In this document: positions 54,796-62,350 of the stretch, piece by piece
Layout of the letters: every line of letters starts with the position of its first letter
How positions within the stretch are numbered: position 1 is the stretch's first letter
From: Parabacteroides hominis
GTDB lineage: Bacteria; Bacteroidota; Bacteroidia; Bacteroidales; Tannerellaceae
Assembly (NCBI RefSeq): GCF_014287585.1
Contig: NZ_JACOOJ010000021.1
Coordinates: forward strand, 1 to 64,000
DNA: 64,000 nt
Reading direction: 5' to 3'
Position numbers and translations under genes: made by a program
The notes under the pieces: generated by a model
What the model was told of the DNA's origin: nothing
What the model saw: only the letters and a program-made list of their open reading frames with translations
Databases searched by the model: none

Positions 54796-56109
54796 ATGAA
54801 AAAGCACCTTTTTACCGTAAGTTTCCTATCCGTTTTGCTATTAGCAACAGGATGCAAGCAGACAAAAGAGAAGACACGACACATCCCGACCGCCCCACAG
54901 ATGGAAGCCCGGATAGACCGTTCCGAACCCGTAAAAATCGTGGATGTGGAGCAAGCTGCCGGGAAGCCTGAGGCGTTGAAGTTAAGCCAGATCGCCTCCG
55001 AGATCGAATACCACACCGTTGGAGACGGCCGGTTCACCGTCACCCAGGCGATCGAGTTGCCGGACAGCAATGCCTTTATCACATTCAATAACCCGCGCAT
55101 CTACTACCGCAAGCAAGGCATTCCGAGCAAACGATACGGATTCAAGGCTTTGGCCTACAAATGGAACAACGAGATGAACGGGCAGAACATGTTCTACGAC
55201 AAGAAGACCACCCGCATGTATGTCGCCCTTAGCGGGAAGACTCAGGAAACGCGGAGAACCGGGACGGACAGCATCCCCTGCATCGGCATGTTGCCGCCAC
55301 TGGACACGATGCTGACGATCGAGAATTACGTCTTTCCGGAAAGCCTCCCTGCCAAATACCCGCTCAACACGATATATGACAAGCTGTTAGGTTTCTCCTC
55401 CACCGGCTACACCCTGTGCCGCTACGGAGAAACGACGGGAGAGCCGGACGGGATCACGACATTCAACCTCCTGGGCGATACGCTCTGCAAGTTCCGGTTG
55501 AAGGAAGGGGAATTGGCTCCGCGCACGTTGACCGACAACATTCCGTTCTTCCATACATCCTACTGGAACACCGGACAGGACCGTATGACCTTCATGATGC
55601 CCTATTGCGACACCGTCTACCAGTTACGTGACCCGCAAACCGTCGCCCCGCTCTACGCCATCCGTTACGGGGAGCAAGGGCTTAACCTGAAAGAGATGGC
55701 GGAGGCTAAAATCCCGAAAGGCAAAATGTGGCTGAAAACCTTTTATGAGAATCCCAAAGGGCTGTTCATGGGCCTTTACCAGAAAGGGGGACGGATAATC
55801 GCAAACTGGATCGGTTGGGAATATGACTACAAACCGACCTTAACCCACCAGGCGGTCTACCTGAAAGAAGAAGGCCGGACCGTCATGTTGCCGATCGACA
55901 AAAACAGGGGCTTTATCAACGACCTGGACGACGGGATGCCTTTCTGGCCGGACGGACAGACGGACGATTGCCTGTACATGCTCCGCACCGTCACCGAGAT
56001 GCGCGAACTGGTGAAACGCACCGGCTCGCCCAAGCAAAAGAAGCTGATTGAGCTGCTGGACAACCCGAAGATTCCCGAACGGGATTATGTGATGATTGTC
56101 GTACGATAA
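54796..56109 (+). CDS. Lipoprotein B', propeller-associated family
   Basis: A 437-residue lipoprotein (lipobox LLATGC) and paralogue of the protein at 50891: the two share SEIEYHTVGD or its equivalent near residue 70, YKWNNEMN-like segments, TFNLLGDTLC, the DGITTF motif, NDLDDGMPFWPDGQTD and the tail MIVVR. It closes the five-gene set. Its stop is 14 bases from the end of the convergent response regulator gene, with no obvious terminator between. Confidence 0.78.
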   Translation: MKKHLFTVSFLSVLLLATGCKQTKEKTRHIPTAPQMEARIDRSEPVKIVDVEQAAGKPEALKLSQIASEIEYHTVGDGRFTVTQAIELPDSNAFITFNNPRIYYRKQGIPSKRYGFKALAYKWNNEMNGQNMFYDKKTTRMYVALSGKTQETRRTGTDSIPCIGMLPPLDTMLTIENYVFPESLPAKYPLNTIYDKLLGFSSTGYTLCRYGETTGEPDGITTFNLLGDTLCKFRLKEGELAPRTLTDNIPFFHTSYWNTGQDRMTFMMPYCDTVYQLRDPQTVAPLYAIRYGEQGLNLKEMAEAKIPKGKMWLKTFYENPKGLFMGLYQKGGRIIANWIGWEYDYKPTLTHQAVYLKEEGRTVMLPIDKNRGFINDLDDGMPFWPDGQTDDCLYMLRTVTEMRELVKRTGSPKQKKLIELLDNPKIPERDYVMIVVR

Positions 56110-56123
56110 GGGTTGCCATCCGG

Positions 56124-56732
56124 TTACAAACCGTATTTCCGCATCTTGTTATAAAGCGTCTGCCGGCTGATATTCAGTTGCTGGGCACAAAGTGTCAGGT
56201 TGCCGTTCTTTTCGCGCAACACTTCACTGATAAACTGCTTCTCCATCTCCTCCAACGTCACCGGGGGGGATACGGAAGCCGTTTTTTCGATATGGGAATC
56301 GTCCGCCCCGAACGAAGACGAGTCCGTCATCAGAAGGGCCCGCTCCTCCTGCCTTCTCCGGAAAGCCTCTTGCAAGGTTGCCACCAACATCTCGTTATCC
56401 CAGGGTTTTACAACAAAATCCGCCGCTCCCCTTTTCAAGGCGGAAACGGCCAGTTCGATATCTCCGAAACCCGTGATCAGGACAACCTGAGGCGGGTCGG
56501 GACGGTCTACGATACGCTCCAACCAGAACAAACCTTCGCTTCCATCCTGCCGCCCGGTCGCAAAATTCATATCCAACAGGACAATATCGACATCATTTTC
56601 ACGCAACAAAGCCGGCAAAAGCGTCGGAACAGACACTCCCACCACCGTTTTGAACTCGCGTGCCAGAATCATCTTCAACGTTTTCAGCACCGCTTCGTTA
56701 TCGTCCACAAGGATTATTTTCGCGTCCAGCAT
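56124..56732 (-). CDS. REC-Fis two-domain response regulator lacking an AAA domain
   Basis: A 202-residue regulator. Residues 1-120 are a receiver domain with acid pair Asp10-Asp11, phospho-acceptor Asp54 in IVLLDMNF and the conserved lysine in DFVVKPWDN. A 35-residue polar linker leads directly to a C-terminal Fis-type helix-turn-helix (about 160-202: LEEMEKQFISEVLREKNGN, QLNISRQTLYNKMRKYGL). In NtrC-type regulators a sigma-54 AAA domain lies between these two; it is absent here, so the protein cannot activate sigma-54 itself. It could act like RegA/ActR-type regulators or block activator sites. It reads away from the FtsX gene at 57313 across a 580-base regulatory spacer. Its cognate kinase is probably at 48494-49495. 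Confidence 0.87.
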   Translation of the reverse strand: MLDAKIILVDDNEAVLKTLKMILAREFKTVVGVSVPTLLPALLRENDVDIVLLDMNFATGRQDGSEGLFWLERIVDRPDPPQVVLITGFGDIELAVSALKRGAADFVVKPWDNEMLVATLQEAFRRRQEERALLMTDSSSFGADDSHIEKTASVSPPVTLEEMEKQFISEVLREKNGNLTLCAQQLNISRQTLYNKMRKYGL

Positions 56733-56847
56733 AGTCTCATTTCTTTTAGTAATACATAAAAAATAAAATGGTGTAAAGGAAGATTTACCGGCAACAAAAA
56801 TAGGATTTAATACCTATTTTTTCGAAGAAAAGACGACTTATTTTTCC

Positions 56848-57007
56848 GTCACATGTGTGACGATGTGACGATGTGACAATTGTGACAAATGACAATAACC
56901 TAAAAATCAAAAAGAAGTACATAAAGACTTTATATTATATATAATATAAGAGTATCTTTCATTCTCAACAACAGTTATTGTCATATTGTAATATTGTCAC
57001 ATCGTCA
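56848..57007. repeat. 34-bp inverted repeat with GTGAC tandem repeats
   Basis: The arms 56866-56899 and 56974-57007 match as reverse complements at 28 of 34 positions: the 15 outer and 10 inner bases are perfect. Between the arms lie 74 bases of A+T-rich sequence with a TATATTATATATAATAT stretch. The left arm is part of a tandem array of GTGACGAT-like units (56857, 56865, 56873, 56882, 56891; 8-9 bp period), preceded by GTCACATGTGTGAC (56848-56861), 6-bp arms around TG. It lies in the spacer between the response regulator gene and the FtsX permease gene. Confidence 0.7.
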
Positions 57008-57038
57008 AGAGGTGGAGAGGCAAAGCCCCGGAGAAGCT

Positions 57039-57073
57039 GAAACATAGTTTCATCCCGGACAAAACTATGTTTT
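57039..57073. repeat. Pair of 13-bp palindromes with 22-bp spacing
   Basis: GAAACATAGTTTC (57039-57051) and AAAACTATGTTTT (57061-57073) are each nearly self-complementary and also form a perfect 11-bp inverted repeat with each other (57040-57050 with 57062-57072, 11-base spacer). The centres are 22 bp apart, two helical turns, as expected for a pair of dimeric regulators. The site is about 240 bases before the FtsX gene. Confidence 0.5.
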
Positions 57074-57124
57074 ACAGGGAAAAGAACTAAGAATCGCGCT
57101 TATTAACACATTTCTACGCTTTAA

Positions 57125-57162
57125 CCCCCTCTCCAATTTGCAAAAGGGGGCATCGCCCCTTT
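57125..57162 (+). promoter_or_regulatory. Two mutually exclusive hairpins in the FtsX leader region
   Basis: CCCCCT (57125-57130) can pair with AGGGGG (57145-57150), or AAAGGGG (57143-57149) can pair with CCCCTTT (57156-57162). The G-run takes part in both, so only one can form. No T-run follows the second stem. If the transcript starts upstream, this could be an attenuator; if it starts at 57283-57290 it is untranscribed. Confidence 0.35.
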
Positions 57163-57282
57163 ACCTTTGCGAGACGAAAAGAAACACCGCCTCCTTTTCC
57201 CGAACTGTCCAATAATTAGACAATTCACATGCTCTTCGGAGAAAAACAAGGATTTTCCTTAGACGCATTCGGGAAAAGGAGA

Positions 57283-57290
57283 TAGTTTTG
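57283..57290 (+). promoter_or_regulatory. -7 element of the FtsX permease gene
   Basis: TAGTTTTG matches TAnnTTTG exactly. Transcription would begin near 57296, some 16 bases before the start codon at 57313. A -33 TTTG is not clear. No sigma-54 promoter is seen in front of this gene, unlike the TolC operon. Confidence 0.45.
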
Positions 57291-57312
57291 ATTCGCACAA
57301 AAAATAAAAGTC

Positions 57313-59715
57313 ATGAAAGCAGTAGCACTCAAACTGGTTCTCCGTAGCTGGTGGCGAAACAAAACATTCTCTGTCATTTCGATCGTCAGCCTGGCGATCG
57401 GGATTGCCTGCACGAACCTGTTGGTGGCCTTCGTCATCTATGAATTCAACATCGAGGCGGATAATCCGAATAAGGAGAAAATCGTCTATATGGCACAGGA
57501 TTCGCCGTTGAAATCGGGAGAGATCGTTTCGTATGTGGCCGGCTCTATCCCTGTCCAGCTAAAAGAAAAATACACGGAAGTGGAAGATTACCTGCGCTTC
57601 AGCTCGATCGATTGCAACTCCGTCACCATTGGTGACAAACAATACGAACCGGTTTTGATCACCACCACAGATACTACTTTTGCCCATTTCTTTAGATATG
57701 AAGTGCTATACGGCGACCTGCATGACGCCCTTTCCGCTCCGGACAAAGCCGCATTAAGCGAATCGTGCGCCCGGAAGTTGTTCGGAAAGACAAACCCGGT
57801 AGGAAAGATCGTCCAAATAGACCTGGCGGACGGTGGCATGCGTTATGAGAACGAAACGACGCCCCTTTCCCGTCCTTTCCAGATTGCCGCCGTGTTGAAA
57901 GAACATCCGCAAGCCTATCTTAAATTCGACATGCTTACCGGCAACGGACAGGATTACTACGGCGGGATCGCCCTCCTGAAGGTTTCTCCCTCGTTCGACA
58001 AAAAGGGATTTGCCGAAAAGATAAAAGCGGATGGAGTCCCCACGTTGCAACAGGAGAAAGGGGGCTATCATTTCTACTCCTTGCAAGACTCTTACTTTCA
58101 ACGCTTCACGCAAGAGTCGATTCCTTATGTCGCCCGTTCCCAATCATCACTACTGATCATCGGGCTGATATCGGCCTTGCTGATCCTGCTGATCGCTTGC
58201 TCCAACTATATCAACCTCAGCTTCTCCAGGGTTCTTCAACAGATGCGGATCATACACACACAGAAGCTGATGGGAGCTACGCAAGCGGAGATGAATTACC
58301 AACTCTTCTTAGACACGTTCCTCACGGTCGGCATCGCCTTCCTGCTATCGTTGCTGATCGCCCACGACCTGATCCCCGTCTTCAACCGGATCATGTCCGG
58401 GCGGATCACCACCGGCTTCTTCCTGAACAGGCAGGTGTTGCCGTTCATCTGCGGACTGGTTCTGATCCTGTCCGTTATCCCCGCCTGCTACATGAGCCGG
58501 AGAATCGCTAACCTGACGGATAGCAACTACCGCCAGTTCTTTACCGGAAACAAAAAAAGAAGGATCGTCACCGCCCTCTCCGTCATGCAGTATATCATCT
58601 CCATCGGGCTGATTATCGGAACGCTCACCATCTACGCGCAATTGAAACTGACGCAAAAGAAAGGGGAATGCTACCGCAACCTGATCGAGATCGGGAACTG
58701 GAAAGGGGGGAACCCGGATGCCAACACATTCGCGGCAGAACTGAAGAACAGGCCGGAAATAGCTTCGGTCACACGCGCCGGCGGCTCCATCCTCTTCGCC
58801 TGGCTCCAACAGATCACGATCGAAAACAAGGACGGATCGGAGTCTTACTACTCGTCCGTCCAATATATGGGTGAAGAAGACCTCCTGCAAACCCTGGGCC
58901 TGCAAATACTCCAGGGGGTGACTCCTCAGGAAGCGATGCGGAAATATGACCGGCCGGTCTATATAAACCGGAGATATGCGGACATCCTGATCCCTGCCGG
59001 CGAAAATCCTGTCGGGCAACCGGTCAGCCGGTACGACAAGTTTTCCTACGGTGATCAGGCAAACGATCCGCAACAAGCCTGCACGATCTGCGGAATCGTC
59101 AGCGATCTCTATATCAACACGCTGGAAGAGGAAGCGATGCCATCCCTGATCTACCTCAACAATGCCGGTGCAAAGAATTACCGGATGCTCTATGTCAAGC
59201 TGAATGAAAAACAGAAAAAGAAGGGGCTGGAAACGATACGGGAAGTGTGGGAAAAAGCAAATCCGGGCGAATACTTCACCTACATAGATGTATATGACGT
59301 ATTTATGCAACGCAACCGGAGGACGACCGATATGGGTAACCTGCTCTTGATGTATTCGGTCATCAGCATCTTACTGACCTGCTTCGGCCTGTTCGGAATG
59401 GCTTTGTACGCGACCGAGCAACGGACGAAAGAGATCGGCATCCGGAAGGTGAACGGAGCCAGTACCCGGAGCATCCTGTTCCTGCTGATCCGGCAATTCA
59501 TCACATGGATAGCGGTAGCATTCGTGATCGCAACACCGCTTGCCTGGGTGCTCCTGAACCGTTGGCTGGAAAGTTTCGCCAACCGGGTGAGTGTTTCGCC
59601 GCTCTATTGCCTGCTGGGCGGAATTATCGTCTTAGCCATCACATTGCTGACGGTAGGCTGGCATAGTTACCGGGCCGCCTCAGGCAACCCGGTAAGGAGT
59701 CTAAGAAGTGAATAA
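57313..59715 (+). CDS. FtsX/MacB-type ABC transporter permease 5
   Basis: An 800-residue permease of the same family as the four at 8130-17883: N-terminal helix (about 18-40), periplasmic domain, helix cluster (about 280-400), second periplasmic domain and C-terminal cluster with RTKEIGIRKVNGAS. It differs in its ending, NPVRSLRSE instead of NPAEVIKSE, and in its start, which lacks HYIK. No ATPase, adaptor or TolC gene is next to it, so it depends on partners from elsewhere, possibly the ATPase at 38435. Its long upstream region with repeats is shared with the response regulator gene, which probably controls it. It converges with the transaldolase gene, 8 bases apart. Confidence 0.85.
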   Translation: MKAVALKLVLRSWWRNKTFSVISIVSLAIGIACTNLLVAFVIYEFNIEADNPNKEKIVYMAQDSPLKSGEIVSYVAGSIPVQLKEKYTEVEDYLRFSSIDCNSVTIGDKQYEPVLITTTDTTFAHFFRYEVLYGDLHDALSAPDKAALSESCARKLFGKTNPVGKIVQIDLADGGMRYENETTPLSRPFQIAAVLKEHPQAYLKFDMLTGNGQDYYGGIALLKVSPSFDKKGFAEKIKADGVPTLQQEKGGYHFYSLQDSYFQRFTQESIPYVARSQSSLLIIGLISALLILLIACSNYINLSFSRVLQQMRIIHTQKLMGATQAEMNYQLFLDTFLTVGIAFLLSLLIAHDLIPVFNRIMSGRITTGFFLNRQVLPFICGLVLILSVIPACYMSRRIANLTDSNYRQFFTGNKKRRIVTALSVMQYIISIGLIIGTLTIYAQLKLTQKKGECYRNLIEIGNWKGGNPDANTFAAELKNRPEIASVTRAGGSILFAWLQQITIENKDGSESYYSSVQYMGEEDLLQTLGLQILQGVTPQEAMRKYDRPVYINRRYADILIPAGENPVGQPVSRYDKFSYGDQANDPQQACTICGIVSDLYINTLEEEAMPSLIYLNNAGAKNYRMLYVKLNEKQKKKGLETIREVWEKANPGEYFTYIDVYDVFMQRNRRTTDMGNLLLMYSVISILLTCFGLFGMALYATEQRTKEIGIRKVNGASTRSILFLLIRQFITWIAVAFVIATPLAWVLLNRWLESFANRVSVSPLYCLLGGIIVLAITLLTVGWHSYRAASGNPVRSLRSE

Positions 59716-59723
59716 AGGGGAAA

Positions 59724-60380
59724 TTATCCGTTCACCTTCTTATAGTCGGCCAGGAAAGTAGCCAGGCCGCTATCGGTGAGCGGGTGTTTCAATAAGCCTT
59801 TGATAGCGGAGAGCGGGCAGGTCGCCACATCGGCGCCGGCTTCTACGCATTGCATGATATGTTGCGTGGAACGGATGGAAGCCGCCAGGACCTGCGTCTC
59901 GTAATCGTAGTAATCGTACATCTCGACGATCTTGCGCACCAGTTCGATCCCGTCGCTCGCTATATCGTCCAAACGGCCGACAAAAGGAGATACATACGTC
60001 GCACCCGCTTTGGCAGCCAGCAATGCCTGTCCCGGAGAAAAGACGAGCGTACAATTCGTGCGGATGCCTTTACCTGAAAAATACTTGATCGCCTTGATCC
60101 CGGCTTCGATGCAAGGGACTTTCACTACGATATGCGGGTTCAGTCCGGCCAGTTCCTCACCTTCCCGGATCATGCCTTCGTAGTCCGTGGCAATCACTTC
60201 GGCGCTCACATCGCCGTCTACCATTTCGCAAATCTCGATGTAATGTTTACGCTGGTTTTCTACTCCCTTGATGCCCTCTTTCGCCATCAGAGAAGGGTTG
60301 GTGGTAACGCCGTCGAGCACACCCAATTCGTTTGCTTCCCGGATCTGATCCAGATTAGCCGTGTCAATAAAGAATTTCAT
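59724..60380 (-). CDS. Transaldolase / fructose-6-phosphate aldolase-like
   Basis: A 218-residue cytoplasmic enzyme of the small transaldolase group. It begins MKFFIDTANLDQIREANELG and contains DGVTTNPSLMAKEG, the Schiff-base lysine Lys87 in HIVVKVPC, and NCTLVFSPGQALLAAKAGA. Length and motifs match the fsa/TalC family that transfers dihydroxyacetone units in the pentose phosphate pathway; whether it acts as transaldolase or as fructose-6-phosphate aldolase cannot be decided here. It is an ordinary metabolic gene with no functional tie to its neighbours. Confidence 0.92.
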   Translation of the reverse strand: MKFFIDTANLDQIREANELGVLDGVTTNPSLMAKEGIKGVENQRKHYIEICEMVDGDVSAEVIATDYEGMIREGEELAGLNPHIVVKVPCIEAGIKAIKYFSGKGIRTNCTLVFSPGQALLAAKAGATYVSPFVGRLDDIASDGIELVRKIVEMYDYYDYETQVLAASIRSTQHIMQCVEAGADVATCPLSAIKGLLKHPLTDSGLATFLADYKKVNG

Positions 60381-60455
60381 CGCCTGTTTTTATTTAAGTA
60401 ACTATATGATATAACAAACGAAACCGCCTGATAGTTCATGCCGTTCTATTGACTT

Positions 60456-61688
60456 TCAAAACTCGAAACGCACACCGGCCCCGACACCTATCAAGGTCAT
60501 GTTCTCGGTGCGATAACTCACCGGCTGGTTATTATCGAAATAATAGGAATAACGCGGTTCCAGGTACAAGCTCCAATCCCGGTAGAAACGGTATGAAACG
60601 CCGATAGAAAGGTTCAACGACCATTGCAGGCCGGCTATGGAGGAACGGCTGGTAGCCGGTTCAGATTCATTCAAGCCATACGGTTCCACATGATAAATGG
60701 AACGCAACCCCTTCTCCATCATAAATCCGCCGGAGACATACACGTTCCAATCCGGATTGTCCCATAGTTTAACCACCAGGTTGACCGGAATACCTAAATA
60801 ATGGAGTCCCAACGTAGCTCGACGACCGGTCGTCCAACTCTGGCTCATCTTCGAATACAGATAGGTATAAACAAGCCCGCTTTCCAGACCGATACGGTCG
60901 TTCAGGTTCTTCCGGACGGTTAATCCGAACGACAAGGGAGGTGCACAATCCACATGCGAGAACGTTTCCGGACCGCCACCTATATCCAGATCCGGTTTCT
61001 CTTCCACGGGCGGTATGGGAGGAAGAGGCAGGCTGGGCTGATAGTCACTGCTCGATCCATCTTGAGAGTTACCATCCAGCCCCAAACCCAAAGAAAGATG
61101 TCCGCCCGTTCCCATATTGGCTCCGACCTGCCATTTGCCGCCTTTCGCTTTTGGGCGGTCCGCCCTTGCAATCAGTTTTTGAGTCCGGCGCTTTTCCGGT
61201 TCCGGTCCCTGATGTCGTCTGGCAGGGACTTGGGTTGCCGGTTGTGTAACCTCCGCTTTTGAAGGAAGCTCGATTTCTCCTTCTTCCCCAATGGTTTCTT
61301 CCCAAGCAATCGTATCGACAAGAATGGGAATGGCCGCCTCCTTTTGTGCAACATGGGCAACCACCCGTTCCCGCTTTTCAACATCCATTTTCTCAGGATT
61401 TGTCCTTTCAGCTATCTGTCCGCTCTTCTGCAATCCCGCGTCAAGCGCGGGAACGGGCTCTGTTTCGGGCTGGTACAAGCGGATCACGAGCAGCAAGGCA
61501 AGAACCGCGGCCACGACCGTTATCCAGCCACCGATCCGCCAGCCGGAAAGACGCGGACGCCCGGCCACCTTCGCCTCGATCTGTTCCCAACATTCCGAAT
61601 CGACAGGCAGACGGTGGTCTTCCAGTTTTTGCTTTACCTTCAAACTGAACAGGTCTAAATGCTCCTTATGTTCTGTTTCTGCTGACAT
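60456..61688 (-). CDS. Anti-sigma-like N terminus fused to an outer-membrane-type beta-barrel
   Basis: A 410-residue protein whose start overlaps the ECF sigma factor gene by 23 bases, the usual place for an anti-sigma factor. Residues 1-48 are polar and cytoplasmic (LFSLKVKQKLEDHRLPVD, WEQIEAKVAG), a membrane helix follows at about 52-70, then a long low-complexity linker rich in E, P, Q and R (about 75-190), and about 195-410 form a PorT-like eight-stranded barrel (GLTVRKNLNDRIGLESGLVY, YYLGI-like turns, final strand GVGAGVRFEF). It would span from cytoplasm across the periplasm to the outer membrane. There is no cleavable signal peptide. Function as envelope sensor for the sigma factor is inference. 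Confidence 0.75.
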   Translation of the reverse strand: MSAETEHKEHLDLFSLKVKQKLEDHRLPVDSECWEQIEAKVAGRPRLSGWRIGGWITVVAAVLALLLVIRLYQPETEPVPALDAGLQKSGQIAERTNPEKMDVEKRERVVAHVAQKEAAIPILVDTIAWEETIGEEGEIELPSKAEVTQPATQVPARRHQGPEPEKRRTQKLIARADRPKAKGGKWQVGANMGTGGHLSLGLGLDGNSQDGSSSDYQPSLPLPPIPPVEEKPDLDIGGGPETFSHVDCAPPLSFGLTVRKNLNDRIGLESGLVYTYLYSKMSQSWTTGRRATLGLHYLGIPVNLVVKLWDNPDWNVYVSGGFMMEKGLRSIYHVEPYGLNESEPATSRSSIAGLQWSLNLSIGVSYRFYRDWSLYLEPRYSYYFDNNQPVSYRTENMTLIGVGAGVRFEF

Positions 61689-62226
61689 TGTCCTGCGCTA
61701 TTAAAGATTGAACCATTTCCTGCAATGCTTTCCTCGCCCGTGCAAACTGGGAGCGGGAAGTGATCTCCTGGATATGAAGCATAGCCGCTATTTCCTTATG
61801 CGTATATCCTTCGATGGCATACAGGTTGAAGACGGTCCGGTAGCCGTTGGGCAACCGGGAGATGCATTCCAGCAGGTCATCTGCCGACAAGCGGTCCAGC
61901 ACGGAAGCATCCGCATCTTCAACCTGTCCTCCATATTCATCAATCGGGGCACTCGACCGGAGAGCATCGTATTTACGGAGATATTCGAGTGCCGTCGTCA
62001 CAAAAACCCTTCGTATCCAAGCGCCGAACGGGCCTGTCGCCGAATAGGTCTGTATTTTGGTGAATACTTTGATAAATCCATCCTGAAGCAAGTCACGGGC
62101 CGTCTCCCTGTCGCGGACGTAACGGGCACATACGCTCATCATGGCAGGTGCGTACAGCTCGTATAATTCTTTACGAGCCGATGCTTCGCCACGCTTGCAT
62201 CCGTCGATTAACAGTTGTTCGTCCAT
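61666..62226 (-). CDS. ECF-type RNA polymerase sigma factor
   Basis: A 186-residue sigma-70-family factor with region 2 (about 25-90: YVRDRETARDLLQDGFIKVF, containing the promoter-melting segment) and region 4 (about 125-175: ISRLPNGYRTVFNLYAIEGY, HKEIAAMLHIQEITSRSQ). There are no regions 1 or 3. It is cotranscribed with the fusion protein downstream, which overlaps by 23 bases and should hold it inactive. The target promoters are not known. The start at 62226 follows no strong promoter motif. Confidence 0.9.
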   Translation of the reverse strand: MDEQLLIDGCKRGEASARKELYELYAPAMMSVCARYVRDRETARDLLQDGFIKVFTKIQTYSATGPFGAWIRRVFVTTALEYLRKYDALRSSAPIDEYGGQVEDADASVLDRLSADDLLECISRLPNGYRTVFNLYAIEGYTHKEIAAMLHIQEITSRSQFARARKALQEMVQSLIAQDNVSRNRT

Positions 62227-62320
62227 AAATACTTGCTACTCTCTGATTATATGATGAAACAGGTTCCCGGATAGTTGCACCTATCTTCATTATTTATACA
62301 CAAATATCTAAATTTATTTT

Positions 62321-62328
62321 TATCTTCG
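62321..62328 (+). promoter_or_regulatory. -7 element of the outer membrane protein gene
   Basis: TATCTTCG has one mismatch to TAnnTTTG and lies 22 bases before the ATG at 62351, after an A+T-rich stretch in the divergent spacer with the sigma factor gene. Confidence 0.4.
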
Positions 62329-62350
62329 CAGAAATTAAATGAGTTGTTGT

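Noticed and set aside
58345..59310. 321-codon minus-strand open frame inside the fifth permease gene
   Set aside because: Composition is unlike a real protein and the plus-strand permease is complete with family signatures.
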